From positions 1-64,000 of the forward strand of contig QFWI01000016.1 of assembly GCA_003149345.1 (NCBI GenBank): DNA of 64,000 nucleotides, read 5' to 3'. Below are positions 34,051 through 42,720 of this stretch, in pieces. The position numbers and the translations under genes were made by a program. The first letter of the stretch is position 1. Each line of letters starts with the position of its first letter. The DNA is from Vampirovibrio chlorellavorus (GTDB lineage: Bacteria > Cyanobacteriota > Vampirovibrionia > Vampirovibrionales > Vampirovibrionaceae). Below the pieces are notes generated by a model. The model did no database searches and was not told the DNA's origin. It worked only from the letters and a program-made list of their open reading frames with translations.

Positions 34051-35850
34051 ATGCCCTCTATCCTTGGCCATGTTGATGGCGTCAAGAAAAGTCTGGTTCA
34101 CCGGCTGGAAAAGCTCTATCAGCGTCGGGTGAAAGGGGGCGTACTGCTGTCTCGTGACCTGGCTGAGGAATTATGTGAGCTGACTTTGCTGCTCAAACGG
34201 GAGATTTCCTTATTTCTGGACTTTCAGGGACGAGTGGAGCTGGTGGTGGTTGGCCCGCTGAACGATCTGGATCAGTTGCCCATCGCCCTGCCCGCCAACA
34301 CCGAGGGCTTGGCGCGTCGTTACTGCCTGCACAGCCGTTTGGGGTGGCAAGCGCCCTCTTTGGGAGAGCAGGTGACGGTTTTGCAGTTTCACCTGCCGGT
34401 GTTGGGCATCCTGATGGCGGGCCTGTCCCCCCAGCATCCGGGGGGCTTTTGCCGACAGTTTGGAGAGCAGCCCCAGTTTTGTGATGGATTCTATCTATTG
34501 AGTCCCACCAGTGAGGCTTTGCCGGGCGGGGAGACACGGCGATCTTGTGAGGTGGGGGCGTTAACCACCGTGGGCAAGGCCGCGGAGGAGTCTTTGGAAA
34601 AGTGGATTGAGTGGACGGAGCCCGTATTTGAACAGGGCTATTATAAACTGGCCCAATCCGGCGAGCGGGCCTTGTTAATGGGCATTCACGCCGGTGGGGC
34701 GCAGGCGGAAAGGGACTTGCAAGACACCCTGGATGAGTTGAGCCAACTGGCCAAGTCCGCCGGGGCGGTCGTGGTGGATCGGGTCACACAGGCCCGAAAG
34801 CATCCCGATCCGGGAACCTACATCGGCTCGGGCAAGGCCGATGAATTTGCCTTTCTGATTCAGCAACTGCAAATTGACGTGGTGATTGCCGATGATGAGT
34901 TGAGCCCGGTTCAGCAACGGAATTTGGAACGGATTTTGCGCACCAAGGTGATTGATCGCACCGAGTTGATTCTGGATATTTTTGCCCAGCGGGCCCAGTC
35001 CAGGGAAGGTAAAATTCAGGTGGAACTGGCCCAGCTGCAATATGAAATGCCCCGACTCAAAGGGCGGGGGCGAGCGTTCAGCCAGCAGACCGCCGTGGGG
35101 GCCAAAGGCGGTATCGCCACCCGTGGGCCGGGTGAAACCCGCCTGGAAACCGATCGGCGTTTGTTGCGGGATCGGGTGACCCAGCTGGAAAAAGAGGCCG
35201 AGCAAGTGGTGCGGCACCGGCAATTCCAGCGCCAGTCCCGCAAGCAATCCCATATGCCCCTGATTGCGCTGGTGGGCTACACCAACGCCGGGAAATCCAC
35301 CCTGATGCGGCGTTTGACCCAGGCTGACGTGTTGGTGGCGGATCGGCTGTTCGCCACGCTGGATCCCACCATTCGTAAATTGTACTTGCCGCCGGATGAG
35401 CAGGAGCAGGGTGCGCTGGGTCAAGAGGTGCTGCTTTCCGATACGGTCGGTTTTATTCGAAAATTGCCCACGTTTTTGATCAAGGCCTTTCGGGCCACCC
35501 TGGAAGAAGCGGCCTCGGCGGATGTGTTGTGGCATGTGTGGGATATCAGCCACCCGGAGCGTCTCAAGCAAATGGCATCCGTACAGGAGGTTCTCACCGC
35601 TTTGTGGGAAGAGTTGGGTATTGAGCCTCCTCCCATGTGGACGGTGTGCAATAAGATGGATCGCTGGCAGGCGCTTTCCGATGAAGAGCGGGCCATTCTG
35701 GAAGCTGCCGCCCAGACTCCCATTTACCCCATTTCCGCTAAAACCGGAGAGGGCATTCCAGAACTGTTGAGTGCGACTCGGCACTTTTTACAGGGGCAAG
35801 CGTCTTATGCTGACATTCGCGCCGATTCCCTTGAAAGTCTGGAGCTGTAG
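34051..35850 (+). CDS. hflX: Ribosome-associated GTPase HflX with long N-terminal extension
   Basis: 599 residues; typical HflX is about 430. The extra ~170 N-terminal residues ('VKKSLVHRLEKLYQRRVKGG', 'LLLKREISLFLDFQGRVELV') resemble the extension seen in cyanobacterial HflX. The canonical part follows: HflX domain ('VDRVTQARKHPDPGTYIGSGKADEF', 'DDELSPVQQRNLE', 'DRTELILDIFAQRAQSREGK'), the glycine-rich linker 'GGIATRGPGETRLE', then the GTPase with G1 'GYTNAGKST' (K415), G3 'DTVGF' and G4 'NKMD'. HflX splits stalled 70S ribosomes and helps stress recovery. All GTP-binding motifs are intact. Confidence 0.95.
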   Translation: MPSILGHVDGVKKSLVHRLEKLYQRRVKGGVLLSRDLAEELCELTLLLKREISLFLDFQGRVELVVVGPLNDLDQLPIALPANTEGLARRYCLHSRLGWQAPSLGEQVTVLQFHLPVLGILMAGLSPQHPGGFCRQFGEQPQFCDGFYLLSPTSEALPGGETRRSCEVGALTTVGKAAEESLEKWIEWTEPVFEQGYYKLAQSGERALLMGIHAGGAQAERDLQDTLDELSQLAKSAGAVVVDRVTQARKHPDPGTYIGSGKADEFAFLIQQLQIDVVIADDELSPVQQRNLERILRTKVIDRTELILDIFAQRAQSREGKIQVELAQLQYEMPRLKGRGRAFSQQTAVGAKGGIATRGPGETRLETDRRLLRDRVTQLEKEAEQVVRHRQFQRQSRKQSHMPLIALVGYTNAGKSTLMRRLTQADVLVADRLFATLDPTIRKLYLPPDEQEQGALGQEVLLSDTVGFIRKLPTFLIKAFRATLEEAASADVLWHVWDISHPERLKQMASVQEVLTALWEELGIEPPPMWTVCNKMDRWQALSDEERAILEAAAQTPIYPISAKTGEGIPELLSATRHFLQGQASYADIRADSLESLEL

Positions 35851-35929
35851 GTTCAAGAGTGTCTGTCGGCGCTTACGTCCCTGAACTACTGGGCTACTTG
35901 GCTTTGTGATTTGTAAAGGAGCGTCATCC

Positions 35930-36334
35930 GTGAAACCCTCGCACCCTTCTCTGGAGCGCCTGCGGCATATTGCCAATTTGCTGGATTCCGCTGTGACCAT
36001 TCCGGTCATTCGCAAGAAGGTGGGGTTGGATCCCTTGCTGAGTCTGCTGCCGGGTGCCGGGGACGCCCTGGGATTGCTATTGTCCTCTTATGCGCTGTGG
36101 GTTGCGTTTGAACTGGGTTTGCCCCGTATCGTGATGATGCGGGTTGTGGTCAACATTGTGCTGGATTGGTTGATTGGGCTGATTCCGGTGGTTGGCGATG
36201 TGGCTGATATTTTCTGGAAAGCAAACCAGATGAATTTACAGATTGTGGAAGCGGCTTACCATGAACAGGCAGCCCAGGGGGAGCCTTTCCAAAGCAAAAC
36301 GGTCACCATTGATGTGACCGTTGAGCCTGTTTAA
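35930..36334 (+). CDS. DUF4112 family membrane protein
   Basis: 134 residues. The GTG at 35930 has AAAGGAG 8 bases upstream and is preferred over a GTG at 35906. The family core is clear: 'LDSAVTIPVIRKKVGLDPLLSLLPGAGDALGLLLSSYALW' and 'VVVNIVLDWLIGLIPVVGDVADIFWKANQMN'. It has two or three hydrophobic segments with the paired 'LP-GAGD' / 'IPVVGD' turns. Its function is unknown, and it is widespread in bacteria. It follows hflX by 79 bases on the same strand and may be co-transcribed; it converges with pyk. Confidence 0.85.
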   Translation: MKPSHPSLERLRHIANLLDSAVTIPVIRKKVGLDPLLSLLPGAGDALGLLLSSYALWVAFELGLPRIVMMRVVVNIVLDWLIGLIPVVGDVADIFWKANQMNLQIVEAAYHEQAAQGEPFQSKTVTIDVTVEPV

Positions 36335-36374
36335 AAAATGAGCCTGACTGAACGCTTCAAGAGGAGCGCATTGG

Positions 36375-37886
36375 CTACTCGGTTTGACCGATGTGGTAGA
36401 TCTTCAGCATGTTGTCGGCCCCTTTCATTTGGGTGTTGCCGGCACAAAAGACCACGCCTTCTCCTTTTTGCAGCAAGTTCTTTTCGAAGATCGCTTTCTC
36501 GCCGTTCTCCAGCATCACATCGGTATGCTCGGACTGGGGGATGACCACGGGCACCACGCCCCAGAGCAGGGCCATTTTATTGGCCACTTCCGCCTTGGGG
36601 GTCAGGGCGATAATGGGGCGGGTGGGCTTCAGTTTTGAAATCCGTTGGGCCATACTACCCGAGTTGGAGAAGACCACCACGGCCTTTACATTGGCTTTGC
36701 GGGCGGCGTAGCTGGCCGTTTGGGCAATGGCGTGGTAGAAGTTGGGAGAAACTGTGCGACTCTCTTCCACCGGGCGATCCAGGCTGTTGGCAAAAATGCT
36801 TTTTTCCGCCTCGTGGATAATCCGGCCCATCATGGTCACGGTTGCTACCGGATGCTCACCCACGGAGGTTTCCCCGGAGAGCATCAGGGCATCGGCGCCA
36901 TCGAACACGGCGTTGGCGATATCGCTAACATCCGAGCGGCTGGGTTGCACGGAGTGGATCATGGATTCCAGCATTTGGGTGGCAATAATGACCGGCTTGG
37001 CCGCGGCGTTGGATTTGGCCACCAGCATCTTCTGGGCCACCGGTACCTCTTCCGGGCGCAGTTCCACGCCCAAATCTCCTCGGGCCACCATGAGGGCATC
37101 GGTTTCCTGAATAATATTGTCGATGTCCTTGAGGGCCTGGGGTTTTTCGATTTTGGCCACAACCGGCGGGCAGGTATAACCCAGTGACTCTACGTACTGA
37201 CGCAGCTCCACAATATCTTTGGCTTGTTGCACAAAGGAGAGGGCAATGTAGTCCACCTTGGCGGCCACGGCGGCAGCGACGTCCTCTTTGTCTTTGTCGG
37301 TGAGCGACGGTATGGGCAGGGTGGTGCCGGGAATGTTGATGCCTTTGCGCGCTTCCAGCAATCCGCCCTGAACCACCTGGCACTTCAGGGTTTCCGCATT
37401 GACCTTTTCCAGCACTTCCAGGCGGATTTTGCCGTCATCCAGCAAAATCAGGGCACCGGGCTCCAAAACGGCAATCAGTTCGCCGTATTTGGTGGCCACC
37501 ACGCCGGGGGAACTCTCCCGGGTGCGACTGGTAAATTCCACCACGGAATAATCCTCAAGGGGGATGGGCTGGTTGTCTTTCAGGAAGCCAGTCCTGAGTT
37601 TGGGGCCTTGCAAGTCCGCTAGAATGGCCAGGGGGCGGTTAAGTTCAGCGGCCACGTCTCGAATCATTTGAACCCGTGCCCCTTGCTCATCCGCGTTTCC
37701 ATGGGACATGTTCAGGCGGAAAACGCTGACACCGGCTAGAGCCAGTTGCTTGACCATTTCGGGAGCAGCGGTGGCCGGGCCTAGGGTGGCGACAATTTTG
37801 GTTCGGTGTAAAAGGCTGATATCTGCTGGGTGCGCAGGGTTATTCTTCTTCGGTTGGAGGGAGGCTTGTTGTGTTGCGATGGTCAT
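36375..37886 (-). CDS. pyk: Pyruvate kinase
   Basis: 503 residues. It makes pyruvate and ATP from phosphoenolpyruvate and ADP, the last step of glycolysis. Seen: 'TKIVATLGPATA' start, 'FRLNMSHGNADEQG', 'ADLQGPKLRTGF', 'VAKIEKPQALKDIDNII', 'MVARGDLGVELRPEEVPVAQKML', 'IIATQMLESMIHSVQPSRSDVSDIANAV' and 'DALMLSGETSVGEHPV', with a normal C-terminal regulatory domain. It is a little longer at the N-terminus than usual (about 28 residues before the first conserved block). Its ATG at 37886 lies 46 bases inside the upstream lipoprotein gene and has no ribosome site, so translation coupling is likely. Confidence 0.95.
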   Translation of the reverse strand: MTIATQQASLQPKKNNPAHPADISLLHRTKIVATLGPATAAPEMVKQLALAGVSVFRLNMSHGNADEQGARVQMIRDVAAELNRPLAILADLQGPKLRTGFLKDNQPIPLEDYSVVEFTSRTRESSPGVVATKYGELIAVLEPGALILLDDGKIRLEVLEKVNAETLKCQVVQGGLLEARKGINIPGTTLPIPSLTDKDKEDVAAAVAAKVDYIALSFVQQAKDIVELRQYVESLGYTCPPVVAKIEKPQALKDIDNIIQETDALMVARGDLGVELRPEEVPVAQKMLVAKSNAAAKPVIIATQMLESMIHSVQPSRSDVSDIANAVFDGADALMLSGETSVGEHPVATVTMMGRIIHEAEKSIFANSLDRPVEESRTVSPNFYHAIAQTASYAARKANVKAVVVFSNSGSMAQRISKLKPTRPIIALTPKAEVANKMALLWGVVPVVIPQSEHTDVMLENGEKAIFEKNLLQKGEGVVFCAGNTQMKGADNMLKIYHIGQTE

Positions 37887-38418
37887 TGATGGTGGTTGTC
37901 CCGGTGACGACTAACGGTGCGGAGACTTTTTCGGGTTCATGTGTAATTTGATACCCGTCAATCTTCGCATCTGAGGGTACCATAAAGATAAAGTATCGTT
38001 CCAGTTCCATGCGGGGGTATAAATTCACGGGGGTCGTTTCCACCAGCTTGTCTTTGAGTTCTTCCCCATAAACGGTTCTAAATTCATTGAACAAACCGGT
38101 TTCGGCAGGTTGAGAGTACCGTTCTTCCTCTTTGTCGGTGATATTTTGCAATACGAATTCAGTGGGGGCCAAAATGAGGCTTTTATTCCCCTGATTTTTT
38201 AAACGCGCTTTTACCACCAGATACTGACCGTCTGGAATCTTTGCCTCCAGAGCGCCCAATTGATCGATATGTACGACTTGCATGGTGAACGCGGTTTCTT
38301 TTTTTTCAGCGTTTTCAGTTTTTTGACCAGCGCATCCGGTCAATAACACAGGGCTGAATACAAACAAGCCAAAGCAGCTCAGTGCGAATAGCGATTGGGA
38401 AAGACTGTTTTTTTTCAT
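37840..38418 (-). CDS. Putative lipoprotein with DUF4352-like domain
   Basis: 192 residues. The lipobox 'LLTGC' (Cys at about residue 29) follows a basic n-region and hydrophobic core, so it is a membrane-anchored lipoprotein. The mature part resembles the DUF4352/telomeric-repeat-binding-like Ig fold ('YLVVKARLKNQGNKSLILAPTEFVLQN', 'RYFIFMVPSDAKIDGYQI'). The role is unknown. The 3' end overlaps the start of pyk by 47 bases in another frame, an unusually long overlap. It lies downstream of pyrD on the same strand, after 100 bases. Confidence 0.75.
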   Translation of the reverse strand: MKKNSLSQSLFALSCFGLFVFSPVLLTGCAGQKTENAEKKETAFTMQVVHIDQLGALEAKIPDGQYLVVKARLKNQGNKSLILAPTEFVLQNITDKEEERYSQPAETGLFNEFRTVYGEELKDKLVETTPVNLYPRMELERYFIFMVPSDAKIDGYQITHEPEKVSAPLVVTGTTTINDHRNTTSLPPTEEE

Positions 38419-38518
38419 GGAGGCCTCTAATAATCGAACAACAAACTACAACTCATTCAGGCTTGCAAATTCAGGCATTGCGCTCTCAAGTTACTTTTTT
38501 AATTTTACCAATAAAGTG

Positions 38519-39457
38519 TCAGCGATGAGCGCACCCAGTCAACGCGCTGACGCTGTCAAGCCTGTCTTTCGCGCAAAAGGCCTGTAAGTCTGCCTGAATG
38601 CTTTTAAAGATAGTGGGATGCCGAAAGCAGATGGTGCCCACTTGCACCAGGCTGGCCCCTGCCATGATAAATTCCAGAACGTCTTGCGCGTTGCTGATGC
38701 CCCCCACCCCGATAATGGGCGTTTCCGGGAAGTGTTTGTGCAAATTCCAGACGGCGTGCAAGGCGATGGGCTTGATGCCGGGGCCGCTGTATCCGGCAGA
38801 GACTCGGGGCATAACCGGTTTTTTTTGGTGGATGTCAATGGCCACGCCCAAAACGGTGTTGATGGCGGTCAATCCAGCCGCTCCGCCCTCAATGGCCGCC
38901 GCCCCAATGGAAACAATATCGCTGACGTTGGGGGTGAGTTTGGCGAAAACGGGTTTGGGGCAAATCCCGGTGACCGCACGGAGGGCTTCCTTGACCGAAT
39001 CGGCGGCGCTGCCGAAATGAATGCCCCCCTTGGCCACATTGGGGCAGGATAAGTTGAGTTCCACGGCGTCAATCAGGGTGGCGTGGGGATGGCTGAGCAT
39101 GGCTTCGGTCATTTGGGCAAATTCCGCGCTGCTGTTGGCGGAAATGCTGAGAATCACGGGCAGGCCCAGTGCCTTGAGTTCGGGAATTTCGGTGGCCAGG
39201 GTGTAGGCCAGCCCCGGATTTTGCAGGCCGATGCTGTTCAACATGCCGATGCCGGGCAGTTCGGTGGTGCGGGGTTGCAGGTTCCCAGCCTGTGGGTTTT
39301 GGGTCACCGTTTTGGTGACGATACCGCCCATGACCTCCTTGAGCGGGAAGAGCTGGTTGAACAACGGGGCGTTAAAAGTGCCGGACGCGTTGAGTAAGGG
39401 GCTGTGAAACGACAGCCCGGCGGCGGAAACACTCAGAGAAGGCACTACTATGGACAT
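38519..39457 (-). CDS. pyrD: Dihydroorotate dehydrogenase class 1B, catalytic subunit PyrD
   Basis: 312 residues from the ATG at 39457 (GGGAGG upstream). FMN enzyme that oxidises dihydroorotate to orotate in pyrimidine synthesis. 'LLNASGTFN' is the substrate region, 'VELNLSCPNVAKGG' carries the catalytic cysteine of class 1, 'PVFAKLTPNVSDI' an FMN lysine, and 'PIIGVGGISNAQDVLEFIMAGASLVQVGT' the phosphate loop. The class 1B assignment rests on pyrK just upstream, whose end overlaps this start by 10 bases. NAD+ is therefore the expected final electron acceptor. Confidence 0.94.
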   Translation of the reverse strand: MSIVVPSLSVSAAGLSFHSPLLNASGTFNAPLFNQLFPLKEVMGGIVTKTVTQNPQAGNLQPRTTELPGIGMLNSIGLQNPGLAYTLATEIPELKALGLPVILSISANSSAEFAQMTEAMLSHPHATLIDAVELNLSCPNVAKGGIHFGSAADSVKEALRAVTGICPKPVFAKLTPNVSDIVSIGAAAIEGGAAGLTAINTVLGVAIDIHQKKPVMPRVSAGYSGPGIKPIALHAVWNLHKHFPETPIIGVGGISNAQDVLEFIMAGASLVQVGTICFRHPTIFKSIQADLQAFCAKDRLDSVSALTGCAHR

Positions 39458-40320
39458 GAGGCCTCCCGACAGGAAGCGCCGAGTGGATGAGACGTGTGAG
39501 AGGCAGCCCCTTGCCAATCGATCAGACCTGCCTCAAAGACGGGGCCTTCCAGACAGACTTTGGCCGGTAAATACCGATCGGTGCGCGGGGTGACGCAGCC
39601 GGTGCAAGCGCCTGTGCCACAGGGCATGCGCTCTTCCAGGGAGACTTCCACCCGTATGGCTGGATTGATAGACTTGAGCAAGCCGGCGGTGGCCGCCATC
39701 ATGCGGGTGGGGCCACACACGTAGGCCTCCTGGGCTTGTGATACCAATGTGGTGTGTTGCTCCAACAACTGGCAAACATTGCCGTGAAAGCCCGCGGAAC
39801 CGTTGTCGGTGGCAATGTGCAGATTTTTTCCGAATTGGGCCTCCAGCGCTGTTTCCAGGCCAATTTCCTCGGCGTTCCGAACCCCGTAAAAACAATGGCC
39901 TGTCTCTTTTTGGGTTTTGGCCAAAAAGTAGGGTGGGGCAATGCCGATACCACCACCAATATATAAGGCCGACTCCGGTTTTTCAGGCGGCGTGAACCCG
40001 TTTCCCAGGGGCCCCAGGCAGTTGATGATCTGGCCGGGTTGAAAGCCCCACATGAGGGAGGTGCCAATGCCCACCTGTTTGTAATAAATATCCAGCGTTT
40101 GGGGATCGGGGGTATCCAGCACACTAAAGGGCCGCCGAAAGTAGAATTGCGACTCTGGCAGATCCAGCATGACAAACTGGCCGGGCAGGCACTGGAATGA
40201 ACCATCCAGCAGGCGAAGGCGCAGCAGTTTGAGCTGGTTTCCGCAAATTTGGTTGGAGACCACCTGACAGCGCATGTCGGTGAGCGGTGTGGGAAGCGGT
40301 TTTTGCGGCGGGGGTTGCAT
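39448..40320 (-). CDS. pyrK: Dihydroorotate dehydrogenase electron-transfer subunit PyrK
   Basis: 290 residues from the ATG at 40320; a TTG at 40359 would extend it into the moxR 3' end. FAD domain 'FYFRRPFSVLD', NAD domain 'ALYIGGGIGIAPPYFLA', and a C-terminal [2Fe-2S] site 'PCGTGACTGCVTP' with a fourth Cys in 'KVCLEGPVF'. It passes electrons from PyrD's FMN to NAD+. It is translationally coupled with pyrD. It follows moxR on the same strand with 22 bases or an overlap, depending on the start, so the pyrimidine genes share a transcript with a MoxR-type cluster, which is not a usual pairing. Confidence 0.92.
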   Translation of the reverse strand: MQPPPQKPLPTPLTDMRCQVVSNQICGNQLKLLRLRLLDGSFQCLPGQFVMLDLPESQFYFRRPFSVLDTPDPQTLDIYYKQVGIGTSLMWGFQPGQIINCLGPLGNGFTPPEKPESALYIGGGIGIAPPYFLAKTQKETGHCFYGVRNAEEIGLETALEAQFGKNLHIATDNGSAGFHGNVCQLLEQHTTLVSQAQEAYVCGPTRMMAATAGLLKSINPAIRVEVSLEERMPCGTGACTGCVTPRTDRYLPAKVCLEGPVFEAGLIDWQGAASHTSHPLGASCREASCP

Positions 40321-40342
40321 GGAAGATGAGCCTGTGCGGGTT

Positions 40343-41362
40343 TTAAAGAGGGACGGCAATTTTACTGAGGGTTTGCTGCACCATTTGATCGGCGGTCAGC
40401 TCATCCAGCTCCGCCTCCGCGGTGAGAATCAGTCGGTGGCGGATGATAGCGCCCGCCACGGCTTTCACGTTGTCCGGGGTGACAAAGCCCTGCCCCTGGA
40501 TGGCCGCGTGGGCCCTGCTGGCCGCTAGCAGCGACAAGGCGGATCGGGGGCTGCAACCCAGTTCGATATTGGGATTTTGCCGGGTATCCTGAATAATTTG
40601 CAGCATGTAGTCCAGCATACTGTCTTCCACCAGAATTTGCCCCAGCAGTTTACGGCACTCCAGCACCTGCTCCCGGCTGACAATGGGGGTGAGCGCTTTT
40701 TGATACAGGTAGCGGGTGCCCGCGTGTTTAGCGAACTCGGTGAGCATTTGTTTTTCAGCGTCAGGAGCCGGGTACTTCATCTGAATTTTCATCATGAAGC
40801 GATCCAGCTGGGCCTCTGGCAGAGGAAAAGTGCCTTCAAATTCCACCGGGTTCAGGGTTGCGATAACCGTAAACAGAGGCGAAAGCGGATTGCGCTGGCC
40901 ATCCATGGTGACCTGCTGCTCTTCCATGGCTTCCAGTAGCGCGGATTGGGTTTTGGGCGGCGTTCGGTTAATTTCATCGGCCAGCAACAAGTCGGTAAAC
41001 ACGGGGCCTTGTTTAAAGCTGAAGGATCGGCTATTCAGGTCGTAAATACTGGTGCCGGTGATTTCTGCCGGTAACATGTCCGGGGTCAGCTGAACCCGAT
41101 TGAAGGTCAGTCCCAGCAGTTGGGCCAGACTTTTAACCAGGGTGGTTTTGGCTGTGCCAGGTAGGCCTTCCAGCAGCATGTGCCCTTCAGAGAGGAGACC
41201 AATGAGCAAAAGATCAATCACTTCGCCTTGCCCAAAAATGACCGTTTCCAGCTGGTTTTTCAGGGCTTTGGCAATGCCGGAGATGGTGGCGGCGGCTTGC
41301 TGGCCGTGGTTGGGATGATGGTCTGTGTCCCTGTCTGTAGCCTTGTCTGTGTCTTTGTCCAT
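40343..41362 (-). CDS. MoxR-type AAA+ ATPase
   Basis: 339 residues. AAA_3/MoxR family: Walker A 'GLPGTAKTT' (about residue 60), 'RVQLTPDMLPAEITGTSIYD', Walker B 'LLLADEINRTPPKTQSALLEAMEE', sensor 1 'TVIATLNPVEFEGTFPLPEAQLDRF', and the C-terminal lid 'GCSPRSALSLLAASRAHA'. MoxR proteins act as chaperones for assembly or metal insertion, usually beside DUF58 (VWA-like) and DUF4129 genes. Here DUF4350 and DUF4129 genes are immediately upstream, but no DUF58 gene is found. The N-terminal ~25 residues are a Asp/Thr/Lys-rich low-complexity tail. Confidence 0.92.
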   Translation of the reverse strand: MDKDTDKATDRDTDHHPNHGQQAAATISGIAKALKNQLETVIFGQGEVIDLLLIGLLSEGHMLLEGLPGTAKTTLVKSLAQLLGLTFNRVQLTPDMLPAEITGTSIYDLNSRSFSFKQGPVFTDLLLADEINRTPPKTQSALLEAMEEQQVTMDGQRNPLSPLFTVIATLNPVEFEGTFPLPEAQLDRFMMKIQMKYPAPDAEKQMLTEFAKHAGTRYLYQKALTPIVSREQVLECRKLLGQILVEDSMLDYMLQIIQDTRQNPNIELGCSPRSALSLLAASRAHAAIQGQGFVTPDNVKAVAGAIIRHRLILTAEAELDELTADQMVQQTLSKIAVPL

Positions 41363-41415
41363 CGGGGAGCCTCTCTGTTTTTCGGGCTTTGTCCAGTTTA
41401 GAACTTCTTGTGAGT

Positions 41416-42720
41416 CTAGAATCTCTTCAAGTTTATAATTTTTTCGATCGCGGTGAGCTGTCGGGAGGTTTTGAGCAGGGTTTGCGGGGTCAGGGGCAGG
41501 TTGCTTTCCGTGGCCCGCAGGGCCATTTTAATGCCGGACATCAGCTCACCCGGAGAGTCCTGAGCATTGCTTTGGGTATTACTATAGTGGGCAAAACGGG
41601 AGAGAAGCAAGTCATGGACTCGGGCCTCCTCGCTCAGGTTGATGCCATGGCGTTGGCGTAAGGTGGTTTTTATCCGTTTCAGTTGGGGTGTTAGGGCCAG
41701 CGAGGCCGATTTGCTTTTCAGGTACAATCCGGCCAGGGAGTCGATATAAGGGCTGTGTGCGCCCTGAGCGGGTTGGGTTTCTTCCTGAAGGGAGGCTGCC
41801 GGTTTCCATCGCACAAAACCCAACCACAGCAACAGGCCAAAAAACAGAACAAACTGGGCGAAGATCCCCCCCAGCGGTGTTTTTTTCTGGAAGTAGCTCA
41901 GCAGATCACCGCTGTCGGCATAGCCGTGTACAAACTCATTCACCACAATGGGGTTGTTGGTTTGCCGAAGCAGGTTGGTTAAAAACTGGTAATTGTCATT
42001 GTCCGACTGGTGCAGGTAGCGATTTTCTCCCAAATCCGTTGTGGTTCCCAGAATCAGTCGGCCTTTACGGTAGGGTCGCCACATCAGTACGGTTTGTTTT
42101 TTGGCATTCTGCAAGATGGGTTCAGCGTGGAAGAGGCTGTTATGGCCAGCCTGAAGGGTGGAGACATTGCGGCTGAGCAAAGGGGCTTTGATGAAAGCCC
42201 CAAGCGGAGCGCTGCTTTGGGGAGAGAGAGAAAGCCTGGAGAGTGCTGGCGCGGGTTTTGACGCCTTGGGAACAACTGACGCGGGCGAACGGAGATCCAG
42301 ATGAAAGCGTTCCAGTAAAGCGCTGGAGCCGGTCCGCCGGAAATCATCCAGCAGCACCAGCGTGTTCCCTTTGGCCACCCATTGCAGCAGTTTGGCGGTT
42401 TCCTTGCCATCAAAGGCTATGCTGTTATTGGTGACTGTGTAGGGCTTCACAATCAACATGGTGGTGGGAGTGGGCAATTCATTGAGGGTGTCAAAACTGT
42501 CTTCCCAGGTGGCAATGGCCAGTCCGCTTTTTTGGCTGGCCATAAACCAGGCCTTGTAACCAGAGGGGCCTGCGTTGTGGACGGAGTTTTCAACCAGCGC
42601 TTCCCTGCTGGAATGCCTTGGCGAGGCCAATAGGGTGGCCAGGCCCACGAACGTGACGATGCCGGTCAGCAGGAAGGTGAGCCACAGGGCTTCCTTTGAA
42701 ACGGGCCCCCTTTTAGGCAT
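41416..42720 (-). CDS. DUF4350 membrane protein
   Basis: 434 residues. A signal-anchor helix lies at about 12-32. An extracytoplasmic or cytoplasmic domain follows with 'ENSVHNAGPSGYKAWFMA' and 'TLVLLDDFRRTGSSALLERF', typical of DUF4350. A second membrane helix ('GIFAQFVLFFGLLLWLGFVRW', about 285-306) precedes a soluble C-terminal helical tail. It belongs to the MoxR/DUF58/DUF4129/DUF4350 neighbourhood known in many bacteria, whose function is not established. Its start overlaps the end of the DUF4129 gene by 8 bases, so the two are translated together. Confidence 0.82.
   Translation of the reverse strand: MPKRGPVSKEALWLTFLLTGIVTFVGLATLLASPRHSSREALVENSVHNAGPSGYKAWFMASQKSGLAIATWEDSFDTLNELPTPTTMLIVKPYTVTNNSIAFDGKETAKLLQWVAKGNTLVLLDDFRRTGSSALLERFHLDLRSPASVVPKASKPAPALSRLSLSPQSSAPLGAFIKAPLLSRNVSTLQAGHNSLFHAEPILQNAKKQTVLMWRPYRKGRLILGTTTDLGENRYLHQSDNDNYQFLTNLLRQTNNPIVVNEFVHGYADSGDLLSYFQKKTPLGGIFAQFVLFFGLLLWLGFVRWKPAASLQEETQPAQGAHSPYIDSLAGLYLKSKSASLALTPQLKRIKTTLRQRHGINLSEEARVHDLLLSRFAHYSNTQSNAQDSPGELMSGIKMALRATESNLPLTPQTLLKTSRQLTAIEKIINLKRF

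Noticed and set aside
34675-35784. Long antisense open frame inside hflX
   Set aside because: Same reason: the opposite strand carries intact GTPase motifs, and no ribosome site or family match exists for the antisense frame.
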